Both the position numbers and the translations under genes were made by a program. The notes under the pieces are model-generated. The model made no database searches. It was not told where the DNA came from and worked only from the letters and a program-made list of their open reading frames with translations. Positions 8,751 through 17,725 of a stretch of 45,407 nt of DNA are shown piece by piece. The number at the start of each line of letters is the position of its first letter. The first letter of the stretch is position 1. The stretch comes from Pseudomonadota bacterium (GTDB taxonomy: Bacteria > Pseudomonadota > Alphaproteobacteria > Acetobacterales > Acetobacteraceae), in NCBI GenBank assembly GCA_021805565.1, contig JAJZFA010000032.1, forward strand, positions 1 to 45,407, written 5' to 3'.

Positions 8751-8903
8751 TCACCCCTTCCCCGGAAACGGCCACCGGCACTTCGACCAGACCGCAAAAA
8801 CCTGGCCCATGAAGAATGGGTCAACGCGGCTTGGTCAGAGTGTTTTTTGGCGCGCCGCCGCCGTCCAACCCGGTGCGCGGCCGCCAAAACCGCGGCTAGC
8901 CGG

Positions 8904-9554
8904 TCAGTTCGCGGTCGCGCGCGACCCGAACCCCAGAAAACCCGCGCTGGGCAGCGGCGTGCCGCCATCGTTGGCGACCAGCTTGGACGGCGTATCCGAA
9001 TGAACCGCAACCGGCGGTTTCGCGGCCGTTTTGGCCGAACCGGCCGCTTTCCCCGATTGCGCCGGCTTTCCGCCGACGGCGGATTTTCCCGCTGGCGCGG
9101 CATCGTGCCCAACAGACCGGGCGCCGCGGTCGCTGTCTTCGCCGCGCATCGACAGCAGCAGGAACGAGATATCGTTGCGGCCGAGGTCGATCGATAATTC
9201 CATCGGCGTCATGCCGAGGATATCCACACCGTCCAAATCGGCGCCGCGGTTGAGCGCATCCCGCGCCGACGCAACGTCGCCGCGGTTGATTGCATCGAAT
9301 AAGGCGTCGGTCGGCTGCAAATCGCCCACGTCTTTTCCGGCTGGCGCCACGGGCGCCCGCGCGGTCGCACCGGGAATGGCCTCCGGTGCCGGGCCGTTCG
9401 ATCCGGCACCGGTTGCGGGCATTTCGGTTTCCGGGCGCGTCGCACTAGGCGGCGGAACAACCTGGGCCACGGCACTGGCCGACGCCAGCAGACCACCCAA
9501 CACCAACGCGACCGGTAGCCGCGCCCGAATGGAATATAAAGCCGGAACGTTCAT
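8904..9554 (-). CDS. Exported ankyrin-repeat protein
   Basis: 216-aa protein with an N-terminal signal peptide (LPVALVLGGLLASASAVAQ, cleavage likely after AVA) and a proline/alanine-rich linker. One to two ankyrin repeats follow near 80-130 (DALFDAINRGDVASARDALN, then GVDILGMTPMELSIDLGRND). The tail is Lys/Ala/Gly-rich low complexity ending GFLGFGSRATAN. It probably acts in the periplasm as a protein-binding module; no partner is evident. Two close start codons exist (9560 and 9554); MNVPALYSIRARLP at 9554 gives a standard signal peptide. Confidence 0.8.
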   Translation of the reverse strand: MNVPALYSIRARLPVALVLGGLLASASAVAQVVPPPSATRPETEMPATGAGSNGPAPEAIPGATARAPVAPAGKDVGDLQPTDALFDAINRGDVASARDALNRGADLDGVDILGMTPMELSIDLGRNDISFLLLSMRGEDSDRGARSVGHDAAPAGKSAVGGKPAQSGKAAGSAKTAAKPPVAVHSDTPSKLVANDGGTPLPSAGFLGFGSRATAN

Positions 9555-9700
9555 GACCAATACCTCATGGCGTCAGCCATTGATGGGACATCCGGTTCTT
9601 AGGTCGCCGGGCCAGACAACAAAAGTGTTTTTTGCCAGACCGGCGCCGGCTGTGCCCTGCCGGAGCCTGCCGCCAACCCGCGACCGATCCCTGGGCGGCG

Positions 9701-9781
9701 CTAATGCCCGCCGGCCGGGGCCGGCTAACTAATGCCCGCCGGCCGGGGCTGGCTAACTTACTGCCCCCCGGCCGGGGCCGG
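9701..9781. repeat. Three tandem 28-bp copies at the xfp 3' end
   Basis: Units 9701-9724, 9725-9752 and 9753-9781 share the core CCGGCCGGGG flanked by CTAA. The third unit contains the stop codon and last codons (PAPAGGQ) of the phosphoketolase gene, so units 1 and 2 look like duplications of the gene end placed downstream of the stop. Confidence 0.7.
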
Positions 9782-12136
9782 CCAGCGCCAGCCGGAAACC
9801 TCCGGCATATCGTTGCCGTGGGTCACGATGTAGTGCCCATGCTCGATCAGTTTGTCGCGCATTGCCTGCTTCACATAGGCCGCCCGTCCGGCGAACCGGG
9901 GAACAACATCGGCGACATCGGCCACCAGATGAAAGCGATCGAGCCGGTTGCGCACCACCATGTCGAACGGAGTCGTGGTGGTGCCTTCCTCCATGAAACC
10001 GCGCACGTGAACGGCGTTGTGGTTCGCTCGCTTGTAGATCAGGCGGTGGATCAGCGCCGGATAGCCATGAAACGCGAAAATGACCGGCGTGCCAACCGGG
10101 AACAACGCATCGAAATCCGCGTCCGTCAGGCCGTGCGGATGCTGGGATCTTGGCTGCAATGTCATCAGATCGACCACATTCACCACCCGCATTTTGATAT
10201 CGGGCAGGTAATGGCGCAGCAAATCGGTCGCCGCCATCGTCTCCAGCGTGGGAACGTCGCCGGCGCAGCCCAACACCACGTCGGTCTCGCCGTTCTGGTC
10301 GTTCGAGGCGAACGGCCAGATGCCGATGCCCTGCGCGCAATGGGCGATCGCCGAATCCATGTCCAGCCACTGCGCTTCCGGCTGCTTGCCGGCCACGATA
10401 ACGTTAATGCGGTCCCAGCTTCGCAGGCAATGATCCGTCACACACAACAGGGTGTTGGCATCGGGCGGCAGATAGACCCGGACGATATCGGCTTTCTTGT
10501 TCACCACCTGGTCGATGAACCCGGGATCCTGATGGCTGAACCCGTTATGATCCTGGCGCCAGACATGCGAGGTCAGCAGATAATTCAGCGATGCGATCGG
10601 CCGGCGCCAGGGAATCGCGCGGGAGCTTTTCAGCCATTTGGCATGCTGGTTGACCATCGAATCGACGATGTGGATGAACGCCTCATAGCAAGACAGCAGG
10701 CCATGGCGTCCCGTCAGCAGGTATCCCTCCAGCCAGCCCTGAATGGTGTGTTCGCTGAGAATTTCCATCACCCGCCCGCCCGGCGCCAAATGGCCGTCCT
10801 CCGGTATCGTCTCGGCATCCCACGCTCGGTTCGTCACCTGAAGAATGTCGCCGAGGCGGTTGGAGTTGTTTTCGTCCGGCCCGAAAACCCGAAAATCCCG
10901 TGTATCGGCGGTCGCCGTCATCACGTCGCGCAGAAATGTGCCCATGACGCGGGTGGCTTCCGCATCCACCTGGCCCGGCGCGGACACAACAACCGCGTGG
11001 GCCCTGAAATCGGGCATCCGCAGCGGGCGCATGAGCAAACCGCCATTGGTATGTGGGTTGGCGCTCATCCGCTTGTCGCCAACCGGGGCAAGGCCGGCGA
11101 TCGCCTCCACCGGCCGGCCGGCGGCGTCGAACAATTCCTCCGGCCGGTAGCCGCGCATCCAGGTGTCGAGCAGTTTCAGATGTCCGGGATCGTCCATGGT
11201 GAACGGCACCTGATGGGCGCGCCAGAACCCCTCGGTCTTCAGTCCGTCCACCGACTTTGGGCCGGTCCAGCCCTTCGGACTGCGCAAAATGATCATCGGC
11301 CAGATGGGGCGGTTGTTCGTGCCGCCGTCGCGGGCTGCTGCCTGAATGCGTCCGATCGCGTCGAACGCCCGGTCCATCGCGGCGGCCATCGCCTGATGCA
11401 TCGTGTCGGGGTCGGACCCGGCGACCTCGATCGGGTCATAGCCATACCCGGTCATCAACGCATGCAATTCGGCGGCCGGAATGCGGGCCAGCACGGTCGG
11501 GTTGGCGATCTTGTAGCCATTGAGGTGCAGGATCGGCAGCACAGCGCCGTCCGTGACCGGATTGACAAACTTGTTGCTGTGCCAGGCTGTCGCCAGCGGG
11601 CCGGTTTCGGCCTCGCCGTCGCCAACGACGCAGGCGGCGATCAGATTGGGATTGTCCAACACCGCGCCATAGGCATGCGACAGGGAATAGCCAAGTTCGC
11701 CGCCTTCATGGATCGAACCGGGCGTGTCGGGCGCCGCGTGGCTGGGGATGCCGCCAGGAAACGAAAACTGCCGGAACAGCCGATGCATGCCCTCGGCATC
11801 GCGCGATACGCTGGGATAGACCTCGCTGTAGGTGCCTTCCAGCCAGGTGTTGGCGACGACACCGGGGGCGCCATGGCCGGGACCGGCGATAAAAAGCACG
11901 TCCGGATTGCGCGCCTTGATGATGCGATTGAGATGAACATACAGAAAATTCAGGCCGGGCACGGTGCCCCAATGACCCAGCAGACGGGGTTTCACGTGGT
12001 CCATGCGGAGCGGTTCGCGCAGCAGCGGGTTCGCCAGCAGGTACACCTGGCCGACGGAAAGATAATTCGCCGCTCGCCACCAGGCGTTCATGCGTGCCAG
12101 ATCCTGGCCGGTCAAAGGCATCGTCCGATTGTCCAT
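9758..12136 (-). CDS. xfp: Phosphoketolase (xylulose-5-P / fructose-6-P)
   Basis: 792-aa thiamine-diphosphate enzyme that splits xylulose-5-phosphate or fructose-6-phosphate with phosphate to acetyl-phosphate plus glyceraldehyde-3-P or erythrose-4-P. It has the usual length and signatures: N-terminal [59 protein letters not shown], the TPP motif [20 protein letters not shown], and [20 protein letters not shown] further on. ATG 12136 ([13 protein letters not shown]) with GGAG upstream is the start; the longer frame up to 12223 is not supported. No acetate kinase or phosphotransacetylase gene is nearby. Confidence 0.96.
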   Translation of the reverse strand: MDNRTMPLTGQDLARMNAWWRAANYLSVGQVYLLANPLLREPLRMDHVKPRLLGHWGTVPGLNFLYVHLNRIIKARNPDVLFIAGPGHGAPGVVANTWLEGTYSEVYPSVSRDAEGMHRLFRQFSFPGGIPSHAAPDTPGSIHEGGELGYSLSHAYGAVLDNPNLIAACVVGDGEAETGPLATAWHSNKFVNPVTDGAVLPILHLNGYKIANPTVLARIPAAELHALMTGYGYDPIEVAGSDPDTMHQAMAAAMDRAFDAIGRIQAAARDGGTNNRPIWPMIILRSPKGWTGPKSVDGLKTEGFWRAHQVPFTMDDPGHLKLLDTWMRGYRPEELFDAAGRPVEAIAGLAPVGDKRMSANPHTNGGLLMRPLRMPDFRAHAVVVSAPGQVDAEATRVMGTFLRDVMTATADTRDFRVFGPDENNSNRLGDILQVTNRAWDAETIPEDGHLAPGGRVMEILSEHTIQGWLEGYLLTGRHGLLSCYEAFIHIVDSMVNQHAKWLKSSRAIPWRRPIASLNYLLTSHVWRQDHNGFSHQDPGFIDQVVNKKADIVRVYLPPDANTLLCVTDHCLRSWDRINVIVAGKQPEAQWLDMDSAIAHCAQGIGIWPFASNDQNGETDVVLGCAGDVPTLETMAATDLLRHYLPDIKMRVVNVVDLMTLQPRSQHPHGLTDADFDALFPVGTPVIFAFHGYPALIHRLIYKRANHNAVHVRGFMEEGTTTTPFDMVVRNRLDRFHLVADVADVVPRFAGRAAYVKQAMRDKLIEHGHYIVTHGNDMPEVSGWRWPAPAGGQ

Positions 12137-12260
12137 GGGGAGTCTCCGGTGGGTGTTTCCGGCCTGAAGCGGCTCGGGCCGCGCAGGCGGATCCAGGGCA
12201 TCGACGCGCGGCACGCCCCGCATCGTCGGCAGGGTCCGGAGAATTCGGCCTTATGCCAAA

Positions 12261-12689
12261 TCAAGTCGCGTTGAGGAGGAGGAAACCCGCGTTGAGGTAT
12301 GCGGCGTACAGGCACCACAACCCATAGGGAACCATGAGCACGGCCGCGGTGCGGTCGGTGCGCCTGAACGCCATGACCGTCAGTACGACCAGAACCAGCA
12401 GCACGATCATGACGCCCATTGCCGCGGACGGGCTGTGCAATCCGAAGAAGGCCGGTGCCCACGCCGCATTGGCGGCCAGTTGCCAGCCCCACAGCCGCAA
12501 GGCAGGGACGGCGCCACGACGCTTCCAGATCAGCCATCCGGCGATACCGATCGTCACATATAAAACGGTCCATATCGGTGCGAACACCCAGGCAGGCGGG
12601 GTTCCGGGCGGGGCGCGCAGTTCGGCATACCAGTGCGGAATCGCGCGGATCGTCATCGACGCACCGGCAGCCCCCGCGAGCAGGCACAA
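12261..12689 (-). CDS. tspO: TspO/MBR tryptophan-rich sensory protein
   Basis: About 142 aa, five-helix membrane protein of the TspO family that binds porphyrins and tetrapyrroles. Hallmarks are WYAELRAPPGTPPAWVFAP, WTVLYVTIGIAGWLIWK, WGWQLAANAAWAPAFFGLHS and the C-terminal PYGLWCLYAAYLNAGFLLLN. The listed start is a TTG at 12689. The same frame stays open upstream and adds hydrophobic residues (VFPVLALVGFIGL) that would complete helix 1, but I find no ATG or GTG there, so the start is uncertain. It stands 124 bp upstream of xfp on the same strand. Confidence 0.88.
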   Translation of the reverse strand: MCLLAGAAGASMTIRAIPHWYAELRAPPGTPPAWVFAPIWTVLYVTIGIAGWLIWKRRGAVPALRLWGWQLAANAAWAPAFFGLHSPSAAMGVMIVLLVLVVLTVMAFRRTDRTAAVLMVPYGLWCLYAAYLNAGFLLLNAT

Positions 12690-12857
12690 TCCGATGAATC
12701 CAACCAGTGCAAGGACCGGAAAAACCGGAACGGACGAACCCGGGAACGATCCCCAGTCATTTGGACCAGACGGCTGGAAGACACATCTCCTTTCGCGATC
12801 CGATACGAACGATCCGGCGATCTAGTCACATCGGGCGGGCGGACGGAAGCCTCGACT

Positions 12858-13955
12858 TCACCACCCGTTGACCCGGTGCCAGATGGCGACGACATCCTGT
12901 TCGCCATCGACGACGAAATACCGGTCGTGCGCCGCGGCGGTCATGCACGTGTGGTTGGGGGCGATCCGCAGTTTCGCGCCGACCGGCAGATCGATCGGCC
13001 GGCCCGGATCGAGTTGGATCATGCCATGTTCCTGATACGCCTTGCGCACGATCGCATTGCCCAGCGTGCGGGCGCCGCCGATGTCCAGGGCAAGGCCATA
13101 CCCGTAGTCATGCGATGTCGCTTCGGTACTGCGGTCCTTCGACAGCGCCAGACCGCCCGCATCCACCACCAGCATGCCAGGGCGGCGGCCGATCACGCTG
13201 GTCAGCACGGTCGCGGCAATCGCATCGGCGCCATGCGTTTCGATCCCGGCCTGGAACAGATCGCCGAACATATACACGCCGGCGCGGATTTCCGTCACGC
13301 CCGCCATGTTCTCGGCATGGCGCGCAGTGGGGGAACTGCCGGCCGACACGATGCCGATCGTGTGGCCGGCATCCCGCAGGCGCGCCGCCGCCCGCGTCGC
13401 CGCCGCGCGTTCGGCTTCCGCGATCCGGGCGATTTCCCGCACCCCGCGGCCGGCATAGGAATGGCCGGCATGGGTCATCACCCCGGCCAGGCTACCGCCC
13501 AGACGTCCGGCAAGCTCCAGCAAGGTATCGCTGTCCGGGCGAACGCCGCCGCGTTCTTCGCCGCAATCGATTTCGATCAGCGTGCGGGGCGGGTTGGCCC
13601 GGCCGGCGATGGTACTGGCCATCTCCGGATCGTCGGTGATCACGATGATTTGCGCGCCCCCGGCATTCAGCGCGCACACCCGCTCCAGCTTCTGCGGCAC
13701 GATGCCGGCGGCGTACAGCATATCGACGATGCCGTGCCCGAAGAAATACTCGGCCTCCGCAAGGGTGGACACGGTAATGCCGCCCGGCTGGCCGGCCAGT
13801 GCCATGCGGGCCACCTCGATCGATTTCGCGGTTTTCATATGCGGGCGCAGCGGCACATTCAGCCGCGTCAGAGCGGCGGCCATCGTCCGGATGTTGCGCG
13901 CCAAAATACCGCGATCGAGAATCAGGCTCGGGGTCGGCAGGTCGGCAAGCTGCAT
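12858..13955 (-). CDS. DSD1-family PLP enzyme (D-threonine aldolase-like)
   Basis: 365-aa fold-type III PLP enzyme of the alanine-racemase-like N-terminal plus D-serine-dehydratase-like C-terminal architecture. PLP lysine K41 lies in LRPHMKTAKSIEVA, and ITVSTLAEAEYFFGHG is a typical barrel strand. The metal site H335-x-C337 sits in APNHTCMTA. Relatives are D-threonine aldolase, D-3-hydroxyaspartate aldolase and D-serine dehydratase, which need a divalent metal; which one applies cannot be decided here. It lies just downstream of the threonine-synthase-like gene on the same strand (38 bp gap), which hints at amino-acid beta-hydroxy chemistry. Confidence 0.85.
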   Translation of the reverse strand: MQLADLPTPSLILDRGILARNIRTMAAALTRLNVPLRPHMKTAKSIEVARMALAGQPGGITVSTLAEAEYFFGHGIVDMLYAAGIVPQKLERVCALNAGGAQIIVITDDPEMASTIAGRANPPRTLIEIDCGEERGGVRPDSDTLLELAGRLGGSLAGVMTHAGHSYAGRGVREIARIAEAERAAATRAAARLRDAGHTIGIVSAGSSPTARHAENMAGVTEIRAGVYMFGDLFQAGIETHGADAIAATVLTSVIGRRPGMLVVDAGGLALSKDRSTEATSHDYGYGLALDIGGARTLGNAIVRKAYQEHGMIQLDPGRPIDLPVGAKLRIAPNHTCMTAAAHDRYFVVDGEQDVVAIWHRVNGW

Positions 13956-13993
13956 CGGGACGACATCCGTTCAGAATATAAAAGACGTCCCGC

Positions 13994-15127
13994 CTATAAC
14001 ACGATCCCCATCAGCGCGGCGATGCGCGATGTGGCCTTCAAGCCGGCTCCGGTCAGCACCAGCACGGTCGTTTGTTCCGGCGTCACGGTGCCGGTTGCCA
14101 GCAGTTTTCCGAAAGCGGCGGCGACCTGTGCGCTGGTGGGTTCGACGTAAATGCCGGTCCTGGCAAGATCGAGCGTGGCGCCGCCGATTTCGTCCTCGGT
14201 CAGCGTCACCGCGCCGCCGCGCGTTTCCCGCAGGGCGCCCAGAACCTCCTTCAGCCGGATGGGCCTGGCGATCGCGGTGCCCTCCGCCATGGTGGGCAGG
14301 ATCGGCGTTGGCACCGCTTCGCCGGACCCGGCCATGAAGGCGGCGGCCACCGGCGCACAGTTGGCCGGCTGCGCGGCGAAAATGCGCGGCAGGGTTTCGA
14401 TCTGACCCGCCCGCAGCAGTTCGGAAAAGCCGATCTCGCAGCCCAGCACATTCGATCCGGCCCCGCATGGCACGATAATATTGTCCGGCGGGCGGAAACC
14501 CAGATCCTCCCACAATTCGTAAGCCAGGGTCTTGGTGCCGTGCAGGAAGAATGGATGCCAGTTGTGGCTGGCATAGAATACCGACGCCGAACGCGCCGCG
14601 GCCGCATCGGCGGTGGTCTGCCGTGTGCCGGCAATCAGGTCCACCGCCGAACCGTGGGCGCGCATCTGCACGGTTTTGGCCGGGCTGGTCGAAGCGGGAG
14701 TCAGAATCGTCGCCGCCAGCCCGCCCGCCGCGGCATATGCGGCGATCGCCGCCCCGCCATTGCCGGAACTGTCTTCCAATACATGGCCGATACCCTGGGC
14801 GCGGAGCAGCGACAGCATCACGCTGGCGCCGCGATCCTTGAAGCTGCCGGTCGGGTTCAGCCAGTCACATTTCAGCAGCACCCGAACCCCCGCCACGGTG
14901 CCGGGAATCAGCGGCGTGCACCCCTCGCCCAGGGTAATCGGATCGGCCACGGGAAACGGAAATGCCGTTCGGTAGCGCCACAGGCTGCGCGTGGAAAGGT
15001 CGATACCGTCGCGCGTCAGGCCCGCCATCGGCGTTAGCAGAAGCGGCGCGTTATCCGGCCCGCACCAGCGCGGCGTATCGAGCGGAAATGTCGCGCCGGT
15101 TCGCGGGTCGATATAATCGGGCACCAT
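13994..15127 (-). CDS. thrC: Threonine synthase-like PLP enzyme
   Basis: 377-aa fold-type II PLP enzyme. The lysine is K97 in NPTGSFKDRGA, the substrate/cofactor loop is EDSSGNGGAAIAAYAA, and the phosphate-binding glycine segment is VPCGAGSNVLGCEIG. The N-terminal PDYIDPRTGATFPLDTPRW and LGEGCTPLIP are typical of the threonine synthase branch, which converts O-phosphohomoserine to threonine. The enzyme could instead be a paralogue with another phosphorylated substrate, since housekeeping hom-thrB genes are not adjacent. ATG at 15127 gives the family N-terminus; the frame extends to 15244 into a repeat element and was not used. Confidence 0.82.
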   Translation of the reverse strand: MVPDYIDPRTGATFPLDTPRWCGPDNAPLLLTPMAGLTRDGIDLSTRSLWRYRTAFPFPVADPITLGEGCTPLIPGTVAGVRVLLKCDWLNPTGSFKDRGASVMLSLLRAQGIGHVLEDSSGNGGAAIAAYAAAGGLAATILTPASTSPAKTVQMRAHGSAVDLIAGTRQTTADAAAARSASVFYASHNWHPFFLHGTKTLAYELWEDLGFRPPDNIIVPCGAGSNVLGCEIGFSELLRAGQIETLPRIFAAQPANCAPVAAAFMAGSGEAVPTPILPTMAEGTAIARPIRLKEVLGALRETRGGAVTLTEDEIGGATLDLARTGIYVEPTSAQVAAAFGKLLATGTVTPEQTTVLVLTGAGLKATSRIAALMGIVL

Positions 15128-15190
15128 CGCGGGAGTGTGGCGGGAACCGCCTTCCGGCTCAAGCCGGCACCGCCCGCCATCCGTGCTCGC

Positions 15191-15304
15191 TAAGGCAACG
15201 CTGGCAAATAAGTGCGTCGGCACGCCAGCAAATTCGCCGAACAAAACATGAGCATAGGGATTGCCCGACGCTGCCGCTTGCAGCGATTATTGTCGGGCAA
15301 TTCC
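15191..15304. repeat. 114-bp structured repeat, solo copy
   Basis: Same length and about 84% identical by eye to the tandem copies at the right end of the window. It lies between the small exported peptide gene and thrC; the stop codon of the peptide gene (15304-15306) begins in its last base. The 3' half folds as GGGATTGCCCGAC with GTCGGGCAATTCC around an inner CGCTGC/GCAGCG stem; the 5' half forms a weaker GCTGGC/GCCAGC hairpin. No coding capacity is evident. Confidence 0.85.
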
Positions 15305-15429
15305 TATCCGCCGGTGTGCGCCGCATGGTGGCGCGTATGCGGCGGCGCGGCATGTGAATACGACTGGGCGAACGCGCTGCCCGCCCCAAGGCTCAGAACC
15401 GAAATCAACGCCAGAATAAGCTTTTTCAC
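15304..15429 (-). CDS. 41-aa exported histidine-rich peptide
   Basis: Starts at a GTG (15429) preceded by a good ribosome site (GGAGG, spacing about 7). The N-terminus KKLILALISVLSLGAGSAFA is a clean Sec signal peptide with an AFA cleavage site. The predicted mature peptide is only about 20 residues (QSYSHAAPPHTRHHAAHTGG) and contains five histidines, which suggests metal binding or a pH-dependent property. It belongs to no family I recognise. A longer upstream extension in the same frame lacks signal features and was rejected. Confidence 0.6.
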   Translation of the reverse strand: MKKLILALISVLSLGAGSAFAQSYSHAAPPHTRHHAAHTGG

Positions 15430-15639
15430 CGGTATCCTCCGTTGGATCGGTCGCCGGCGGCATGGTTGGTGCGGCCTGCGACCGTCCATGATATAGGCAT
15501 CGTGCCCTGATCGGGTCATGAGTCGCACGCCTAAGTGACATGTGCGGCACGCGCGCATTTCGCGGTACCGTCCTGGCGACCGGCGATCTATCTATCGGAT
15601 CACGAATTCCAGGAGACATGCGCGGATGGTTGCGACACG

Positions 15640-16581
15640 ATGGATTTGATCGCCGGCCTGCAGACCTTCGTCCGGATCGCCGAGACGGGTTCGTTTTCCG
15701 CTGTGGCGCGGGAGTCCAGTGCAAGCCAGTCGGCGGTAACCCGTCAGGTCGCGCAGCTGGAGGAGCATTTTGGCGTCCGGCTGTTCCATCGGACGACCCG
15801 CAAGCTCAGCCTGACCGACGACGGCCAGGATCTGGTCAACCGCGCGCGTCACCTGTTGGAAGAAGCCGGAGATCTGGAGGATACGTTCGGCAAGAACGGC
15901 GGGGCGCCGACCGGTCTGGTGCGGATCGGACTGCCGATCGGCGCCGCGGTGTTGCTGGTGCCGGAGTTCGCCGCGCTTTTGTCCCGCCACGCCGGTTTGG
16001 CGGTTGAATTCGTGGTCAGCGAGTATCCCGACGATCTGGTGACAGAACGGTTGGACGTGGCGCTGCGACTCGAGCAACCGGCCGATACGTCGCTGGTGTC
16101 GCGGGCGCTGACGACGATTGGCGCCGCGCCCGTGGCGGCACCGTCGTATCTGGAGCGGTACGGCGCGCCGGAACATCCGTCCGATTTGCAAAAGCATACC
16201 TGCATTATTCACGACACCGGGCCGGGCAGCGGCAACTGGGCCTTTACCGGTCCGGATGGCGCCGTGGCCGTCGAGATCGGCGGCGCGTTCCAGTCCAATA
16301 ACAGCCTCGTCGTGCGGCAGGCGGCGCTGTCGGGTTATGGAATTGCGTTGCTGGGCGATCCAGTCACGCTGACCGAAATCCGGGCTGGGCGGTTGTACCG
16401 GCTGCTGCCGGCGTACACCGTCCCTCGCCGGCAGGTTTTTGTCGTCTATCCCTCGCGCCGCCACCTGGCCCAACGGACCCGCGTGGTCATCGACTTCCTG
16501 GTCGAACAGTTCCGGCAACTCGATGGCCGGCTGCGCGACGGACAGACGTGGGGCGAGAACGAGGCGACGTGGCTGGTGTAA
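15640..16581 (+). CDS. LysR-family transcriptional regulator
   Basis: 313-aa LysR-type regulator. The N-terminal winged helix-turn-helix spans about residues 1-60 (LQTFVRIAETGSFSAVA, then SQSAVTRQVAQLEEHFGVRL, HRTTRKLSLTDDG), followed by the effector-binding domain (GLVRIGLPIGAAVLLVPEF, LVSRALTTIGAAPVAAPSYL, VVRQAALSGYGIALLGD). This is the CrgA/AaeR-like subgroup. The ATG at 15640 is family-like; the frame continues upstream to 15535. Its target is unknown; the divergent neighbour is the small exported peptide gene and the downstream gene is a radical SAM enzyme 199 bp away. Confidence 0.92.
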   Translation: MDLIAGLQTFVRIAETGSFSAVARESSASQSAVTRQVAQLEEHFGVRLFHRTTRKLSLTDDGQDLVNRARHLLEEAGDLEDTFGKNGGAPTGLVRIGLPIGAAVLLVPEFAALLSRHAGLAVEFVVSEYPDDLVTERLDVALRLEQPADTSLVSRALTTIGAAPVAAPSYLERYGAPEHPSDLQKHTCIIHDTGPGSGNWAFTGPDGAVAVEIGGAFQSNNSLVVRQAALSGYGIALLGDPVTLTEIRAGRLYRLLPAYTVPRRQVFVVYPSRRHLAQRTRVVIDFLVEQFRQLDGRLRDGQTWGENEATWLV

Positions 16582-16780
16582 GGGCAGCATCGGCTATCGG
16601 TGCGTCAGCAGGCCGATAAAGCTGCCCGGTCAGGACAATTTCCAGGAACGTCCGCCACCGCGACCTGAAGCGATCGGTGCCGGACGGATTTAACGCGGTT
16701 GTCCGGATCGTGCATGGAAACTGCCTTGCCCGTTTCGCGATACTGGCCGACAAACGGGTTTGCCGGGCGGGAGATGAACT

Positions 16781-17725
16781 TTGGATCAGATGTCTGGACT
16801 TCTAAGCGCAACGAAATTCCGCGACCCGTTCGTCACCGCGAAGGGCGAGGCACGCGCCGCGGTCGCCCTGCGCGCCCTCGAAACCCTGTGGTTCAATACC
16901 GGCACGCTCTGCAACCTGACCTGCCGGAACTGTTATATCGAATCGTCCCCGCGTAACGACAGGCTGGCCTATCTCACCCTGGCCGATGTCACGACGTATC
17001 TGGACGAAATCGCCGCGAACCGCCTGCCGACCAAACTGATCGGGTTCACCGGCGGCGAGCCGTTCATGAACCCGGCCATCGTCGCGATGCTGGATGCGGT
17101 GTTAGCGCGCGGGTTCGATGCGCTGGTGCTGACCAACGCGATGCTGCCGCTGCGCAAGCTGCGCGTGCCCATGCTGGCGCTGCGGGACCGGTACGGCGCG
17201 CGGCTGACGATTCGCGTATCGCTCGACCACCATGACCCGGCGATCCATGAGCAGGAACGCGGCCGCCGAAGCTGGGCCCCAGCCCTGGACGGGCTGATCT
17301 GGCTGGCTCGGAACGGTTTCAGGCTCGATGTCGCCGGACGCCGCTACACCGGCGAATCCGAACAATCGTTGCGTGACGGCTTCGCCGCATTGTTCGCCCG
17401 CCATGACATCCCGGTGGATGCGCAAGACCCGGTGCGGCTGGTATTGTTCCCCGAGATGGAACCGCAACGAGATGTACCTGAAATCACCACCGCATGCTGG
17501 GAGATTCTGCATAAATCGCCGGACGACGTCATGTGTTCGGCGTCCCGGATGGTGGTCAGGCGCAAAGACGCGGCGTCGGCCGTTGTGCTGGCCTGCACCC
17601 TGCTGGCCTACGATCCCCGCTTCGAAATGGGAACAACCCTGGCGGAAGCGTCCGCGCCGGTATCGCTCAACCATGCCTTCTGTGCCTCGTTCTGCGTCCT
17701 CGGCGGCGCGTCGTGCAGCCGCTGA
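16781..17725 (+). CDS. Radical SAM enzyme
   Basis: 314-aa radical S-adenosylmethionine protein. The [4Fe-4S] motif C-x3-C-x2-C is CNLTCRNC near residue 44-51, followed by the SAM-binding GFTGGEPFMNP. C-terminal cysteines (CASFCVLGGASC) could bind a second metal cluster or substrate. The TTG at 16781 is chosen because GGGAG sits 7 bases upstream; an ATG three codons later is an alternative. Its last 118 bases overlap the convergent SGNH gene. I cannot assign a substrate; the opening WFNTGTLCNLTCRNCYIESS is shared by an uncharacterised proteobacterial radical SAM group. Confidence 0.88.
   Translation: MDQMSGLLSATKFRDPFVTAKGEARAAVALRALETLWFNTGTLCNLTCRNCYIESSPRNDRLAYLTLADVTTYLDEIAANRLPTKLIGFTGGEPFMNPAIVAMLDAVLARGFDALVLTNAMLPLRKLRVPMLALRDRYGARLTIRVSLDHHDPAIHEQERGRRSWAPALDGLIWLARNGFRLDVAGRRYTGESEQSLRDGFAALFARHDIPVDAQDPVRLVLFPEMEPQRDVPEITTACWEILHKSPDDVMCSASRMVVRRKDAASAVVLACTLLAYDPRFEMGTTLAEASAPVSLNHAFCASFCVLGGASCSR

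Noticed and set aside
8826-8852. T-run near 8840 as a terminator for the formaldehyde dehydrogenase gene
   Set aside because: The TTTTTT is not preceded by a convincing hairpin; the nearby GCCCAT/ATGGGT stem is short and followed by non-T sequence. A similar AGTGTTTTTTG at about 9625 is probably coincidence.
9632-12274. 880-codon plus-strand open frame opposite xfp
   Set aside because: It is the antisense shadow of the phosphoketolase gene in GC-rich DNA; its translation is basic low-complexity sequence without any domain.
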